From Saprospiraceae bacterium (GTDB taxonomy: Bacteria; Bacteroidota; Bacteroidia; Chitinophagales; Saprospiraceae), in the NCBI GenBank assembly GCA_020628095.1, contig JAHDFP010000013.1:56340-120339 (forward strand): 64,000 nucleotides of DNA, written 5' to 3'. Both the position numbers and the translations under genes were made by a program. The notes below the pieces were generated by a model. That model was given only the letters and a program-made list of their open reading frames with translations, was not told the DNA's origin and made no database searches. This document shows, piece by piece, positions 1-8,721 of this stretch (the first letter of the stretch is position 1; each line of letters opens with the position of its first letter).

Positions 1-1
1 C

Positions 2-382
2 ATGTTAGAGATAGGAGTAGCAGCATATCTTGTCAAAAACACCTCCATAGCCGATGTACATCATACCATAACCGAAGTACATAAGAATGGATTCTACTAC
101 AGTCCAGATATACAAAAAATCATCAACCAATGCCTGACTAATAAGCCAGCCATACCAAAGCATAGCTTACAAGTCAAAATCACCTCTAGAGAAAAGGAAA
201 TATTAACCCTAATCTGCCAACAATACACGAATGCCGAAATTGCCAACCAACTTTTTATAAGTACGAGAACTGTGGATGGTCACCGTAGCAACCTACTTAG
301 GAAGTTCGATAGAAAAAATACGGCAGGATTAGTAGCTTATGCCATCAAGGAAGAACTGGTATCTCTTGAGCCCAATATATGA
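2..382 (+). CDS. LuxR/NarL-family response regulator, C-terminal part (5' truncated by window edge)
   Basis: The reading frame is open to the window edge, so the true start and most of the phosphoacceptor receiver domain lie outside. Residues 1-30 fit the end of a CheY-like receiver: AAYLVKN carries the conserved lysine of the last receiver strand. Residues 58-120 are a LuxR-type helix-turn-helix with the usual landmarks (TSREKEIL, NAEIA, STRTVDGHRSNL). The protein should be a DNA-binding transcription regulator controlled by a histidine kinase that is not visible here. It converges on the adenylate cyclase gene, ending 31 bp from that gene's 3' end. The target genes cannot be inferred. The family assignment is firm; whether it belongs to a two-component pair cannot be judged from this window. 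Confidence 0.9.
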   Translation: MLEIGVAAYLVKNTSIADVHHTITEVHKNGFYYSPDIQKIINQCLTNKPAIPKHSLQVKITSREKEILTLICQQYTNAEIANQLFISTRTVDGHRSNLLRKFDRKNTAGLVAYAIKEELVSLEPNI

Positions 383-413
383 TTCTCTATCTTAGTCTAA
401 GATCGAGTGTTCG

Positions 414-2204
414 CTATTGCACATAATACATTTGTATCTGTGTTCCATTTTTTGTTACAAAACTATTCTGCGGTTCGCATTCAAACTTATCGGAAATTTC
501 TCGATAAGTATTCTGAGATATATTAATCTTTCCTGGCTTAGAACTCGTTTCCATGCGTGATGCAATATTGACCGTATCTCCCCATATATCATAGGCGAAC
601 TTTCTTGTACCCACAACGCCTGCCACGACTGGACCAGTATTGACTCCTATACGTATATCGAATGTCTCATAAGAATCAGACATCTTGGCCTTGGTGTCAT
701 TGACAAAGTCCAGCATGTCTTTAGCAGCCTTAATAATTCGCTCGGCATGCTCTGGGTTGTAGTCAGGAATGCCAGACGCACATAGATAAGCGTCACCCAC
801 TGTCTTTATCTTCTCTATATCATACTTATCCATTATCTCATCAAACTTAGAAAAATAGTAATCTATACTTTTGACCAGTATCTCAGGATTAAGAGATTCG
901 GCCTTGGCCGTAAATCCAACAAAATCAGAAAACAACACCGTAACAGAATCATACTTGCGCGCCTGCACCTTTCCATTGACCTTCAATTCTGTAGCTGTTT
1001 CTTCGGGTAAGATATTTAGAAGGAGATTGTCTGATACTTGCTTTTCCTTTTCTATAATCTTGTTAGTCTCGGATATAAATTTATTTCTCCTATACAATCC
1101 AATGGCCAGTAATATCAATGCGACCAGACCAGCAATAGTACCGAGTAACGTAAGTCTTTGGTTTTTACGTTGCTGCTCCAGCAAATCTACCTCCAATTGC
1201 TTTTCAGACACCTCAAATTCCGTTCTCATATTGGCCAACTCTTCTACCGTTTCTATATTGACCAAACTATCTCTATATGCAACGTAACTCTTATAATAAG
1301 ATAATGCCAAATCTCCATTTCCAAAATGACCATGTATCTCGGACAACAATAGATTAGCATCTCTGATCTGCTCTTTCATTCCGTATTTTTCGGAAAGTAC
1401 GAGGCTGCGCTTGGCATAAGCCAAGGCGTTTTTCATATCATATTTATCGAGATACAATTCCGCGAGATAGGTCAGAAAAGCAGAGATGGAATAATAATCC
1501 TCCATCTCTTCAAGCATTGCAATGCTTTCGTTAAGTTTATTCTCAGCTTTTTTTGGGTTGTTAAGACCGGCATAGGCCACGCCTTGATTGCCAAGAGAAT
1601 AGGCAATGCCCAAATCATCTTTTAATAAGCTGAATATTCGATTAGTCTCATTTAGCTGATCCAAAGCCTCTTTATATCTCCCTTGTATCAGCAGCTCATC
1701 GGCTTTGTTATAGAGAGCCGTGGCAAGTGATATAGTATCACTTGTTTCTCTTAATGTTTCTATGGATCTATCATAATATAGTATTGCATTTTTTTCATTA
1801 CCGCTCACAGAATAGACATCAGCGATAGAGCCTAAAAGCATTCCTCTTTTAATATTATTTTCAGAATACTCTAGACTATTAAAAAGATACTCCAAGGCTT
1901 TATCAAGATTCCCTTTAACCCGTTGAGCATTACCTTTTTGCAAATAACCATTGCTAATGTATGTATAATGGGAATCTATCAAAGCTTGCTCAATAAGAAT
2001 GTCCGCAAAATATTCTACTGAATCAGGATTATTCTCATTTACCGCGATACCATGCAAATAAAGCTTGTAGAGCGAATCATTTAGCTCTACTCCATTAATT
2101 AACAATTTGAGACTATCTGCAATATTCTGATCTTGAGCTACCGAAAAAAGGTAGGAAAAGACGAAAAACAAAATCGATAAAAACCGTGGTACTCCTTTAA
2201 TCAA
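414..2204 (-). CDS. TPR-repeat transmembrane class III adenylate cyclase
   Basis: The 596-residue protein has an N-terminal signal/anchor (about 5-23), helical TPR-like repeats (about 60-310), a short coiled coil, one membrane helix (about 351-371) and a cytoplasmic class III nucleotide cyclase domain (about 415-590). Metal-binding aspartates are D427 (in FSDFVGFT) and D471 (in TVGDAY). The base-selecting residues are K467 (IKTVGD) and D539 (YDIWGD); this Lys/Asp pair is typical of adenylate rather than guanylate cyclases. Transition-state residues N546 and R550 are also present. The enzyme is therefore predicted to make cAMP, with the TPR part on the periplasmic side as a possible sensor or protein-binding platform. 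It lies 1 nt downstream of the small gene at 2206-2583 and is probably co-transcribed with it. The input signal is unknown. Confidence 0.93.
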   Translation of the reverse strand: MIKGVPRFLSILFFVFSYLFSVAQDQNIADSLKLLINGVELNDSLYKLYLHGIAVNENNPDSVEYFADILIEQALIDSHYTYISNGYLQKGNAQRVKGNLDKALEYLFNSLEYSENNIKRGMLLGSIADVYSVSGNEKNAILYYDRSIETLRETSDTISLATALYNKADELLIQGRYKEALDQLNETNRIFSLLKDDLGIAYSLGNQGVAYAGLNNPKKAENKLNESIAMLEEMEDYYSISAFLTYLAELYLDKYDMKNALAYAKRSLVLSEKYGMKEQIRDANLLLSEIHGHFGNGDLALSYYKSYVAYRDSLVNIETVEELANMRTEFEVSEKQLEVDLLEQQRKNQRLTLLGTIAGLVALILLAIGLYRRNKFISETNKIIEKEKQVSDNLLLNILPEETATELKVNGKVQARKYDSVTVLFSDFVGFTAKAESLNPEILVKSIDYYFSKFDEIMDKYDIEKIKTVGDAYLCASGIPDYNPEHAERIIKAAKDMLDFVNDTKAKMSDSYETFDIRIGVNTGPVVAGVVGTRKFAYDIWGDTVNIASRMETSSKPGKINISQNTYREISDKFECEPQNSFVTKNGTQIQMYYVQ

Positions 2205-2205
2205 C

Positions 2206-2583
2206 TTAAGCCTTTGTGCCTCTCATTTTCAATTTTGGATCTTCCTCTATGACTGGTCCATTAGCCTTTGTTTTGTATTGCACAAAGTAATTTTCATGTA
2301 GTTCTCCATGCTTAACAGAGGCTGGCGTAAAAATCTTAGCAGACATCATGTCCCCATTAGCCGTGACATCTTTTAACATGTCCGTCCCCGTGGTATCATT
2401 ATCATACATTCTTACTCCGACAAAACTATGTATCCCACTATTGGCTTCTGCGTGCCATATTATTGTGTCTCCTGGTAGGACCTCGGTTTCGAAATTAATG
2501 CCCTCTTCGGTATGACCATTTTCTTGAAAATTAAGATGTGGACCTTTTCCTTTTACACTTACAAAAATGTGATGAACTGCCAT
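2206..2583 (-). CDS. conserved hypothetical protein, possible beta-sandwich
   Basis: The frame is open further upstream, but the ATG at 2583 (MAVHHIFVSVKGKG) is preferred: it is preceded by an A/T-rich leader, and the upstream extension is low-complexity hydrophobic sequence. The 125-residue product has no signal peptide. It alternates hydrophobic strands with glycine turns (GDTIIWHAEANSGIHSF), which suggests a small beta-sandwich resembling cupredoxin-like folds, although no complete copper site can be seen. Its stop codon is separated by 1 nt from the start of the adenylate cyclase gene, so the two are almost certainly translated from one mRNA. A role in cyclase signalling is only a guess from position. 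The family was not recognised. Confidence 0.75.
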   Translation of the reverse strand: MAVHHIFVSVKGKGPHLNFQENGHTEEGINFETEVLPGDTIIWHAEANSGIHSFVGVRMYDNDTTGTDMLKDVTANGDMMSAKIFTPASVKHGELHENYFVQYKTKANGPVIEEDPKLKMRGTKA

Positions 2584-2606
2584 GATTATTGATTTTAGTT
2601 TAAGGA

Positions 2607-2945
2607 TTAAATAAAAATATATGAACAATTTAATTTGAGTCCTGTGCGGGGTTTATGGATGAAATTCTGATTCAGATTTGATATTGGAAAGGGAGTGGGA
2701 TTTGACGTGAGAACTAATAAAGCCAATGTGTTTGATAATGCCTTATGGACTGGGAAGAGTTCTTTTATAGTTGAACTATTGGACACAAAGAGATTATAGG
2801 AAATCTGCTTTACCGTATTGACGCAGAACTGGAACATCAGAATGACATCTGATTTGCTCAAATGCGCAATAGATAGTTTATCGTTTGTTACGAGGTATAC
2901 CTCTTCCAAACGAATGGAATCATCAGCTGATTTCGTCAAGGGCAT
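2607..2945 (-). CDS. hypothetical protein (doubtful)
   Basis: This 112-codon frame lies just upstream of and in line with the 2206-2583 gene, 23 nt away, which is compatible with an operon. The translation is moderately hydrophobic with no signal peptide, no recognisable motif and an unremarkable composition. The opposite strand has no competing long frame here. Nothing beyond its length and position supports it as a gene, so it could equally be chance open sequence in the leader of the cyclase operon. Confidence 0.3.
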   Translation of the reverse strand: MPLTKSADDSIRLEEVYLVTNDKLSIAHLSKSDVILMFQFCVNTVKQISYNLFVSNSSTIKELFPVHKALSNTLALLVLTSNPTPFPISNLNQNFIHKPRTGLKLNCSYIFI

Positions 2946-3128
2946 TTTAAGGGTGTTTGCTAAACCAAAATAATGCTATCCTCCAGAAATAAAAAATAGA
3001 ATTACAGGAATCTTATAGATTGTTATAGAACAAGGTCTTACTATTTTGATAATTGGTTTAATTTTAGTTTTTATTCTAAACGGCTTAACCTCCAAAAAAA
3101 TGTTTCCCCAATACTTAGAAATCAAGAC

Positions 3129-4061
3129 GTGGGTGTCCAAGGTCTCATTAGCTCAGAATCAAAACACCTGCCTGTGATAGAGAAGAATGAAAGTGTAAAT
3201 TGGTCTGGAATTTTTGAATACAAGTCGTTCCTATTGCGCATTATTGGCGTCCTGTGCGCCGTGATCGCATTCAAGGGTTTTCTTATACCTAACAAATTTT
3301 TGGATGGTGGAGTAACAGGCATCTCCATTCTCATGTATAAGATATTTGACATCAATATTTCCTTTCTTATAATCATCCTTAACCTCCCATTTATATTCAT
3401 AGGTTACAAAAAAATAGGTAAGAGTTTTGCCGTCAACTCGCTCATTTCTATTTTACTATTAGCGATAGGTCTTCATTTTATAGAAGTACCGACAATTACT
3501 TCAGATAAATTTTTGATAGCCATATTTGGTGGAATATTTATTGGTCTCGCCATCGGATTAGTGATACGAAGTGGAGGCGTCATCGATGGTCTGGAGGTCA
3601 TCGTAGAATATACTAACCGTAAATCTGTATTTAGTAGTACAGAGATTATTCTTGCCATTAACACGACCCTATTCCTGACGGCGGCTTATAAGTTTGGGAT
3701 AGAAACCACAATGTACTCTATCATTACATTTTATACCGCCATCAAAACGGCCAACTATATCGTAGACGGTGTAGAAGAGTTTACTCAACTCACCATAGTC
3801 TCAGGAGAACACGAACGGATCAAAGACCTTATTGTCAATACCTACGGCAAAGGCATCAGCGTCTATAAGGGCAAACGGGGGTTCTTGCCTGGTAGTTTTG
3901 AGAAGAGCGCTGATTGTGACATAGTAGTGACAATCGTTACAAGGTTGGAAATTTTTCATATCAAAAATGCCATATCCAGAATAGACCCGAAGGCATTCAT
4001 GTCCATACAAAGTATCAACGAGGTATCTGGTGGCGTCATCAAGCAAGTAGGACACCACTGA
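3129..4061 (+). CDS. YitT family integral membrane protein (DUF161 + DUF2179)
   Basis: The 310-residue protein has five to six hydrophobic segments between residues 35 and 210. They carry the YitT landmarks: FKGFLIPNKFLDGG near 48-61, with the D-GG-TG-S pattern, and IRSGGVIDGLEVI near 147-159. A soluble C-terminal DUF2179 domain occupies about 220-305 (VSGEHERIKDLI, GKGISVYKGKRG, NEVSGG). Members sit in the cytoplasmic membrane and their transport function is still undefined. The start is uncertain: GTG at 3129 gives a 30-residue soluble lead, and a second GTG lies at 3174. An upstream ATG at about 3099 is in another frame. The gene stands alone, convergent with the gene ending at 4089. Family assignment is firm. 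Confidence 0.9.
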   Translation: MGVQGLISSESKHLPVIEKNESVNWSGIFEYKSFLLRIIGVLCAVIAFKGFLIPNKFLDGGVTGISILMYKIFDINISFLIIILNLPFIFIGYKKIGKSFAVNSLISILLLAIGLHFIEVPTITSDKFLIAIFGGIFIGLAIGLVIRSGGVIDGLEVIVEYTNRKSVFSSTEIILAINTTLFLTAAYKFGIETTMYSIITFYTAIKTANYIVDGVEEFTQLTIVSGEHERIKDLIVNTYGKGISVYKGKRGFLPGSFEKSADCDIVVTIVTRLEIFHIKNAISRIDPKAFMSIQSINEVSGGVIKQVGHH

Positions 4062-4088
4062 TTAAAGTATAATTTTTAATGACCTAGC

Positions 4089-4301
4089 TTAGGTCAAAAA
4101 ACTAAGGATGCGGCAAGGTATACCCCACTGTTGCAAAGTCATGAGGTCATCGTCTATGATGATGCTACAGTGTATTTTTTCATTTTCGGTCTTGAGTTGC
4201 TCTGGAAAATTTATGGGGTAATAATTCTCCTCAGCCTCTATACCCCAGAAGCCTCCCTCTAAATCTATGTATCGGATTATGCCAGAAATTCTCTTAACCA
4301 T
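4089..4301 (-). CDS. small conserved hypothetical protein
   Basis: The 70-residue protein contains a compact block, IRYIDLEGGFWGIEAEENYYPINFPEQL. This gly-gly-phe-trp core recurs in a small uncharacterised bacterial family predicted to fold as a beta-barrel of OB or SH3-like size. It lies 12 nt downstream of the S24 repressor gene and is probably co-transcribed with it. Its stop codon sits inside a 7-bp inverted repeat (4080-4096). No catalytic residues or membrane segments can be seen. The function is unknown. Confidence 0.7.
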   Translation of the reverse strand: MVKRISGIIRYIDLEGGFWGIEAEENYYPINFPEQLKTENEKIHCSIIIDDDLMTLQQWGIPCRILSFLT

Positions 4302-4313
4302 AATGACCGTTTA

Positions 4314-5168
4314 TTAGTTGTTTCTTGTTCGGTTTTGTTTGAGCAACTTTTCTATGGTCGTATTAAGACTGCTTATGAGTCTGCCCTGATTGGATATAGT
4401 TTCTTTCAGTCCTTCCATCTCATCATGTAAGCCGTTTCTGATATGACTAGGTGATGACATAAAGGGTGATATCGTACTTACGACCTGCCATATTTCTTTG
4501 ACTTCTGTGATGTCTATGATTTGGCTATCGTAATAATTGTTATCTGATATTAAAGTAATGGACCTGTTGATCTGAATGTCATTTTTTATTCTTTTGACTA
4601 CAATACCTTCCTGCGTTACAACTACGTAGACGTAATGATTCTTGACATGCCTTATCCAGTATTCCTGCTCTACGAAACTGCAAATAACCTTATCACCAGA
4701 AAATATAGACGGCTCCATACTGTCTCCGACAACATCAAAACACCTATACGTCCCATGACTATATCTGTTATCAGGTAAGGTAAAAGTCATTAGCTCATCA
4801 TAGAAAGAAGGTTGTGTATAATTATCCACATATCCAGCATGTGCCGAGTGAGGCACATAAGCAATACGTTCATTACCTTTCTGATCTGTGACCACAGCTA
4901 CTGCGGGAGCAACACCAACGGTGCGAGAATCTGTCTTTGATATAATATTACCTTCGCCAGTCATTATATAATTCGCGTTAAGGTGATATTTTTCACTGCA
5001 CTTTTCTATTATATCTATGGTTACCTTTCTTTTTCCTCTCAGAATATCACTGATGCACTGAGGATGCACAGATATGGACATCGCCATCTGCCTATCCGAA
5101 GGAACGATTCTGTTTTCCTTAAGGTAATTAAGAAAAGAAATGAATCTTTTAGTTGGTCTATTTTGCAT
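4314..5168 (-). CDS. LexA/CI-like transcriptional repressor (XRE-type HTH + peptidase S24)
   Basis: The 284-residue protein starts with a helix-turn-helix (about 8-70; DRQMAMSISVHPQCISDILRG). Residues about 104-245 form an S24 self-cleaving domain, with the putative Ala111-Gly112 cleavage site (SAHAGY), nucleophile S150 in VGDSMEP and general base K192 in VVKRI. A coiled C-terminal tail follows (250-284). These features predict a repressor inactivated by autocleavage, as in LexA or phage CI. No phage genes or recA are nearby, so it may be a stand-alone stress regulator. It is preceded by a 183-bp extremely AT-rich intergenic stretch (5169-5351) that would hold the promoter and operator, but no clear palindromic operator was found there. 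The small gene at 4089 follows in the same direction. Confidence 0.9.
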   Translation of the reverse strand: MQNRPTKRFISFLNYLKENRIVPSDRQMAMSISVHPQCISDILRGKRKVTIDIIEKCSEKYHLNANYIMTGEGNIISKTDSRTVGVAPAVAVVTDQKGNERIAYVPHSAHAGYVDNYTQPSFYDELMTFTLPDNRYSHGTYRCFDVVGDSMEPSIFSGDKVICSFVEQEYWIRHVKNHYVYVVVTQEGIVVKRIKNDIQINRSITLISDNNYYDSQIIDITEVKEIWQVVSTISPFMSSPSHIRNGLHDEMEGLKETISNQGRLISSLNTTIEKLLKQNRTRNN

Positions 5169-5351
5169 TGCTTAAGGTTAATGCAAAAATAAGACAAATA
5201 TTTATATATAAAATAATTTAATATATAATCAACTCATACATAAACACTACATAAATTATAAAATACTATTAATCAGCACTTTATAATTTCATATTAACCT
5301 AATATTATATATGATTGTATATTATATAAAATAATATGTGTAGAAACGAGT

Positions 5352-5693
5352 CTATTCTTCATTCGCTGGAAGAATGGACGTCGCCTTTCCAAAATGATCC
5401 ACGAAACTCCTCATTTGGTTAGCCAACTCTGCATTATTCGTAGAATTATAAAAGGTATCGGATAATGACTGTAGGGTGTAATACATAAATCTATTCATCT
5501 CAGATACTTGCATCTCTTTAGTCCAGAGATCTATCTTAAAGGTATCAAAGGTCTCTTTATCAAAAAAGGACAAAAGCATCCCCTTACACTCTCTCAAGGT
5601 TTCTCCCTGAGGGCCTTCTGCCAGCCATGATATTTTTTCTGGCGTACTTGTCTCATCTAAGACGACCTCTATTTTGATTTCTGATTTTTTCAT
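5352..5693 (-). CDS. gldC: gliding motility protein GldC
   Basis: The 113-residue cytoplasmic protein matches GldC of the Bacteroidota in length and landmarks: MKKSEIKIEVVLDE start, PEKISW, an acidic middle, and KIDLWTKEMQVSEMNRF. GldC is an accessory protein for gliding motility and is generally not essential for it. It has no membrane segment or signal peptide. The gene is 4 nt downstream of the TraB-family gene, so the two are probably co-transcribed. No other gld/spr genes appear in the window. Its presence agrees with the T9SS signal on the protein at 28830-33899. Confidence 0.92.
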   Translation of the reverse strand: MKKSEIKIEVVLDETSTPEKISWLAEGPQGETLRECKGMLLSFFDKETFDTFKIDLWTKEMQVSEMNRFMYYTLQSLSDTFYNSTNNAELANQMRSFVDHFGKATSILPANEE

Positions 5694-5697
5694 AATT

Positions 5698-6477
5698 CTA
5701 TATTGCTTTTATTTTATATCCTGCATTTTTTAGTAATCTAAGAACCCCTTTTTTACCCGCCAGATGTGCTGCACCGAGCGCGTAGAATGACGACTGCTCT
5801 CTCCTACCGTCTATCCTTTCGTACATAAGTTGATTTCTGTTATAGATAAGCACCTCTTTCATTCCGCCCATACCCTTTTTGGATATTTTGTGCAATTGGT
5901 GAATTTCCTGCTCTTCGTATAGGGCGCATAGTTTGTGCATTGACTTCTTGAATTTTGCAGTATTGGCCAAGGTCTTTTTGAGCATTTGCAACTGAATCTC
6001 CAAGTCTAAACTAGTCAACACCTTAGAGTGTTCTTCCAATGATTCTACACCACCCATTTTGAGTCCTACATTTTTGGCTTTCTCCCATAAAAACAAATCC
6101 AAGGGCACATGATTATCCTGAGATAACTGAGATTCCCCTAGTTTATTAATGATTAATATAGGCCAGAGCCTGTTGAAACTTCTCATATCTAAGCCGAAAG
6201 CACGCCGCATGGATTTAGACATCTTGCTATATCTTTTGGGTGTGACAAGACTATCTATGGTCAAACCATCATTTATAAGATACACCTTGGGATCGATGCT
6301 CGACTGAGCCAAATCCAAGTCTATCTCTGCCAAAAAGGCTTGGCATTGGTACATGGCATGCAAGGCTTTATCTATATGGGTGAAGGCCAAGTTATCTCGG
6401 ACGTGCATCGTACCGAAAATATAACTGGTCGGAAAATCACCATAGCTTATAGACCACAAGAGACCTTTCTGGATCAT
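5698..6477 (-). CDS. TraB/GumN family protein
   Basis: The 259-residue product shows both hallmarks of the TraB/GumN/Tiki family: an N-terminal GTMHV motif (about 22-26) after a short strand, and a C-terminal GAAHLAGKKGVLRLLKNAGY block (about 233-252). Related eukaryotic Tiki proteins are metalloproteases using the GxxH motifs, but bacterial members are mostly uncharacterised. Many homologues have a signal peptide; this one begins directly with MIQKGLLWSISYG and appears cytoplasmic. It sits immediately upstream of gldC. Catalytic activity is an inference from the two conserved His motifs. Confidence 0.85.
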   Translation of the reverse strand: MIQKGLLWSISYGDFPTSYIFGTMHVRDNLAFTHIDKALHAMYQCQAFLAEIDLDLAQSSIDPKVYLINDGLTIDSLVTPKRYSKMSKSMRRAFGLDMRSFNRLWPILIINKLGESQLSQDNHVPLDLFLWEKAKNVGLKMGGVESLEEHSKVLTSLDLEIQLQMLKKTLANTAKFKKSMHKLCALYEEQEIHQLHKISKKGMGGMKEVLIYNRNQLMYERIDGRREQSSFYALGAAHLAGKKGVLRLLKNAGYKIKAI

Positions 6478-6500
6478 CTGGCATTAGATTTTAAGCCAAA

Positions 6501-6545
6501 AAAAGAAAATGGCTGCTTCTCCATGAAGAAACAGCCACTTTTTGG
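6501..6545 (-). terminator. intrinsic terminator after the Lrp/AsnC gene
   Basis: TGGCTG at 6510-6515 pairs with CAGCCA at 6532-6537, with extra pairing inside. Read on the minus strand, the hairpin is followed by a T-rich tract (about 6509-6500). It lies between the Lrp gene end (6565) and the start of the TraB-family gene (6477). Confidence 0.65.
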
Positions 6546-6564
6546 AGGTAATAATTCATCTTTA

Positions 6565-7038
6565 TCAGTCGTAGTCGAAAGGTAGAATTTTAACTTTTTT
6601 GATCTTTGATAAGGTCATAAAAGTTTTGAGTCGTTCTACCTCGTCTATCTGAGATAGTTTTTTGAACAAGAGTTGCTCATAGCTGGCTATGTCCTTGGTG
6701 ACTATTTTGAGCAAAAAGTCACCATCTCCTGTTATGATATATCCTTCCGTTATCTCGTCTATCTTAGCTATTTTTTCTATAAAATTCTCTAAGGCATTCT
6801 CCTTATTCCATGCCAGCGACGCCAACACAAAAGTCCTGACATTCAGTCCAATTTTCTCTGCATTGACTTTAGCATGATAACTTTGGATGATGTTGGAGTT
6901 TTCTAGCTTTTTGACTCGCTCTAATGTCGGGGCTGGAGATAGACCTATTTTCTTAGATAACTCTAGATTAGTAATTTTACTATTCTGTTGGAGTATCTTT
7001 AGTATCTTTAAATCTATATTATCCAACTTCTCTGCCAT
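6565..7038 (-). CDS. Lrp/AsnC family transcriptional regulator
   Basis: The 157-residue protein has an N-terminal winged helix-turn-helix (about 5-65; LDNIDLKILKILQQNSKI, LSKKIGLSPAPTLERVKKLE). It is followed by an alpha/beta RAM/AsnC ligand-binding domain (about 70-150; YIITGDGDFLLKIVTKD). This is the normal length and architecture of the family, which senses amino acids and usually regulates amino-acid metabolism. Glutamate dehydrogenase lies upstream on the same strand at 7303-8721, and alanine dehydrogenase is elsewhere in the window, so both are plausible targets; that is inference from family habit. A terminator at 7192-7219 separates it from the glutamate dehydrogenase gene, so it should have its own promoter in 7039-7190. 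Confidence 0.93.
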   Translation of the reverse strand: MAEKLDNIDLKILKILQQNSKITNLELSKKIGLSPAPTLERVKKLENSNIIQSYHAKVNAEKIGLNVRTFVLASLAWNKENALENFIEKIAKIDEITEGYIITGDGDFLLKIVTKDIASYEQLLFKKLSQIDEVERLKTFMTLSKIKKVKILPFDYD

Positions 7039-7191
7039 ATTCCTATTTAATATTCTACTTTAATTAAGACCACAATAATAGAATAATATTTTGATTATTG
7101 CTCATTAGCAGCGAATAAATTGCATATTATTTGTTAATAATACTATTTTATTCCTTAATAGTTGGAAAGAACACTTTTCCTCAGATCAAAT

Positions 7192-7219
7192 AAAAAAGCC
7201 GAAGTACGCATACTTCGAC
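7192..7219 (-). terminator. intrinsic terminator after glutamate dehydrogenase
   Basis: Read on the minus strand, GTCGAAGT (7219-7212), a six-base loop, ACTTCGGC (7205-7198) and then a run of T form a standard intrinsic terminator. It lies 84 bp past the glutamate dehydrogenase stop codon. Confidence 0.8.
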
Positions 7220-7302
7220 TTTAAAACCAACTATGAAAAAACTCTCTACTTTTGAGTTATTATAACGCAGGTAGAGATTGCATTATTATATACCCACTAT
7301 AA

Positions 7303-8721
7303 TTATGGGAATATTCCGAGTGTCATATAGTCGGAAGCCACTTTATTTATTGCATTGATAAATGCGGCGGTCCTCAGATCTTTAGCTTTTCTCTTTCTTC
7401 TATAGACTTCTCTGATCTGATTATAGGCCGTAATCATGGTTTCTTCCAGACCTGATCTTACAAGATCCACCTCGTCTGCTCCTCTGGTCAAAAACTCCTT
7501 CTCTTTGTTGCTAACAACCTTTCCCGTCATCTTCTCTACAAGTCCGACCAAATTAGTATAAGCCCTTTCATCAAAGCGCTTCTCTATCCTACCGTACCTT
7601 ACGTGAGACAGGTTCTTTAACCATTCGAAATAAGAGACCGTGACCCCCCCTGCATTGAGATACATATCTGGTACGACGACCACTCCTTTTTTGAGAAGAA
7701 TTTCTTCCGCCTCTGCCGTGACAGGCCCATTCGCTGCTTCTGCAATTATTTTGGCTTTGACCTTCTTGGCATTGCCCTTATGTATTTGACTTTCCAGAGC
7801 CGCTGGCACGAGTATGTCACATTTGATACCGACCCAGTTGTCTCTTTTAGGTAAAGTCTTAGTGCCTGGGAATCCAAGTATGCTCTTTTTGTCTTTTCGA
7901 TATTTGATGAGTTTATGGATGTCTATTCCATTCTCATCCACTATGGTCCCTTCTATCTCTGATACGGCAATAACTTTGACATCTCCTTCATCTATGGATA
8001 TAGTACCAGTGTATGATCCGACATTACCAAGACCCTGTATGACCATCGTCTTACCCTCTATGCCTGGCTTCAGACCCCATGCCTTACAATCGGCCTCATT
8101 ACTAAGCATTTCTTTGAGACCATAGAATACACCTCTACCAGTGGCCTCTGTTCTTCCTCTGATACCGTTTTGATTGACTGGCTTACCCGTCACACAAGCT
8201 GCCGAATCTAGTTCTCCATTCTTTAGCTGCTGATAGGTATCCAGTATCCATGCCATCTCTCGGCTTCCTGTACCATAATCTGGTGCGGGCACGTCTATAC
8301 CAGGACCTATAAATCCCTTTCTTACTAGTTCTACAGTATATCTTCTTGTAATCTTTTCCAGTTGCTCCTCGGTATATTTTCTTGGACTGACAGATACGCC
8401 ACCCTTAGCACCACCAAAGGGTACATCTACTAGCGCACACTTATAAGTCATCAGCGAGGCCAGTGCCATGACTTCCTCTTTGTTGACCAGATGACTAAAT
8501 CTTATTCCTCCTTTAGTCGGAAGTCGGTGATGAGAATGCTGCACTCGGAATGCCTCTATGACCTGATAAGAGTTCCCTATTTTGACAGGGAAGTTCATTT
8601 GGTAGATGGCGTTGCAGACTTTTATTTGTTCCAGTAATCCTTTGGGGTGATCTGTTAAGGCAGCTGCTTTGTCAAAATTCCTTTCGACACTCGCATAAAA
8701 GCTGGCTTGTTTTTCACTCAT
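7303..8721 (-). CDS. Glu/Leu/Phe/Val dehydrogenase (glutamate dehydrogenase)
   Basis: This enzyme interconverts glutamate and 2-oxoglutarate plus ammonia. Landmarks (numbered from the longer 478-residue frame) are the substrate loop PTKGGIRF, the catalytic lysine K112 in PFGGAKGG, D154 in VPAPDYGTG, and the Rossmann motif GLGNVG (236-241). An acidic stretch follows the second strand (VSEIEG), which favours NAD over NADP. The frame is open to 8739, but ATG 8721 (MSEKQASFYASVERNF) is the better start because the first six residues are poorly conserved basic sequence. It overlaps the end of the ccmD-like gene by 8 nt, so translation is probably coupled to the cytochrome c maturation operon, which is an unusual partner. 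Confidence 0.93.
   Translation of the reverse strand: MSEKQASFYASVERNFDKAAALTDHPKGLLEQIKVCNAIYQMNFPVKIGNSYQVIEAFRVQHSHHRLPTKGGIRFSHLVNKEEVMALASLMTYKCALVDVPFGGAKGGVSVSPRKYTEEQLEKITRRYTVELVRKGFIGPGIDVPAPDYGTGSREMAWILDTYQQLKNGELDSAACVTGKPVNQNGIRGRTEATGRGVFYGLKEMLSNEADCKAWGLKPGIEGKTMVIQGLGNVGSYTGTISIDEGDVKVIAVSEIEGTIVDENGIDIHKLIKYRKDKKSILGFPGTKTLPKRDNWVGIKCDILVPAALESQIHKGNAKKVKAKIIAEAANGPVTAEAEEILLKKGVVVVPDMYLNAGGVTVSYFEWLKNLSHVRYGRIEKRFDERAYTNLVGLVEKMTGKVVSNKEKEFLTRGADEVDLVRSGLEETMITAYNQIREVYRRKRKAKDLRTAAFINAINKVASDYMTLGIFP

Noticed and set aside
4080..4096. Inverted repeat TGACCTA/TAGGTCA between convergent genes
   Set aside because: It lacks a T-run on either strand, so a terminator call is not supported; left as unexplained.
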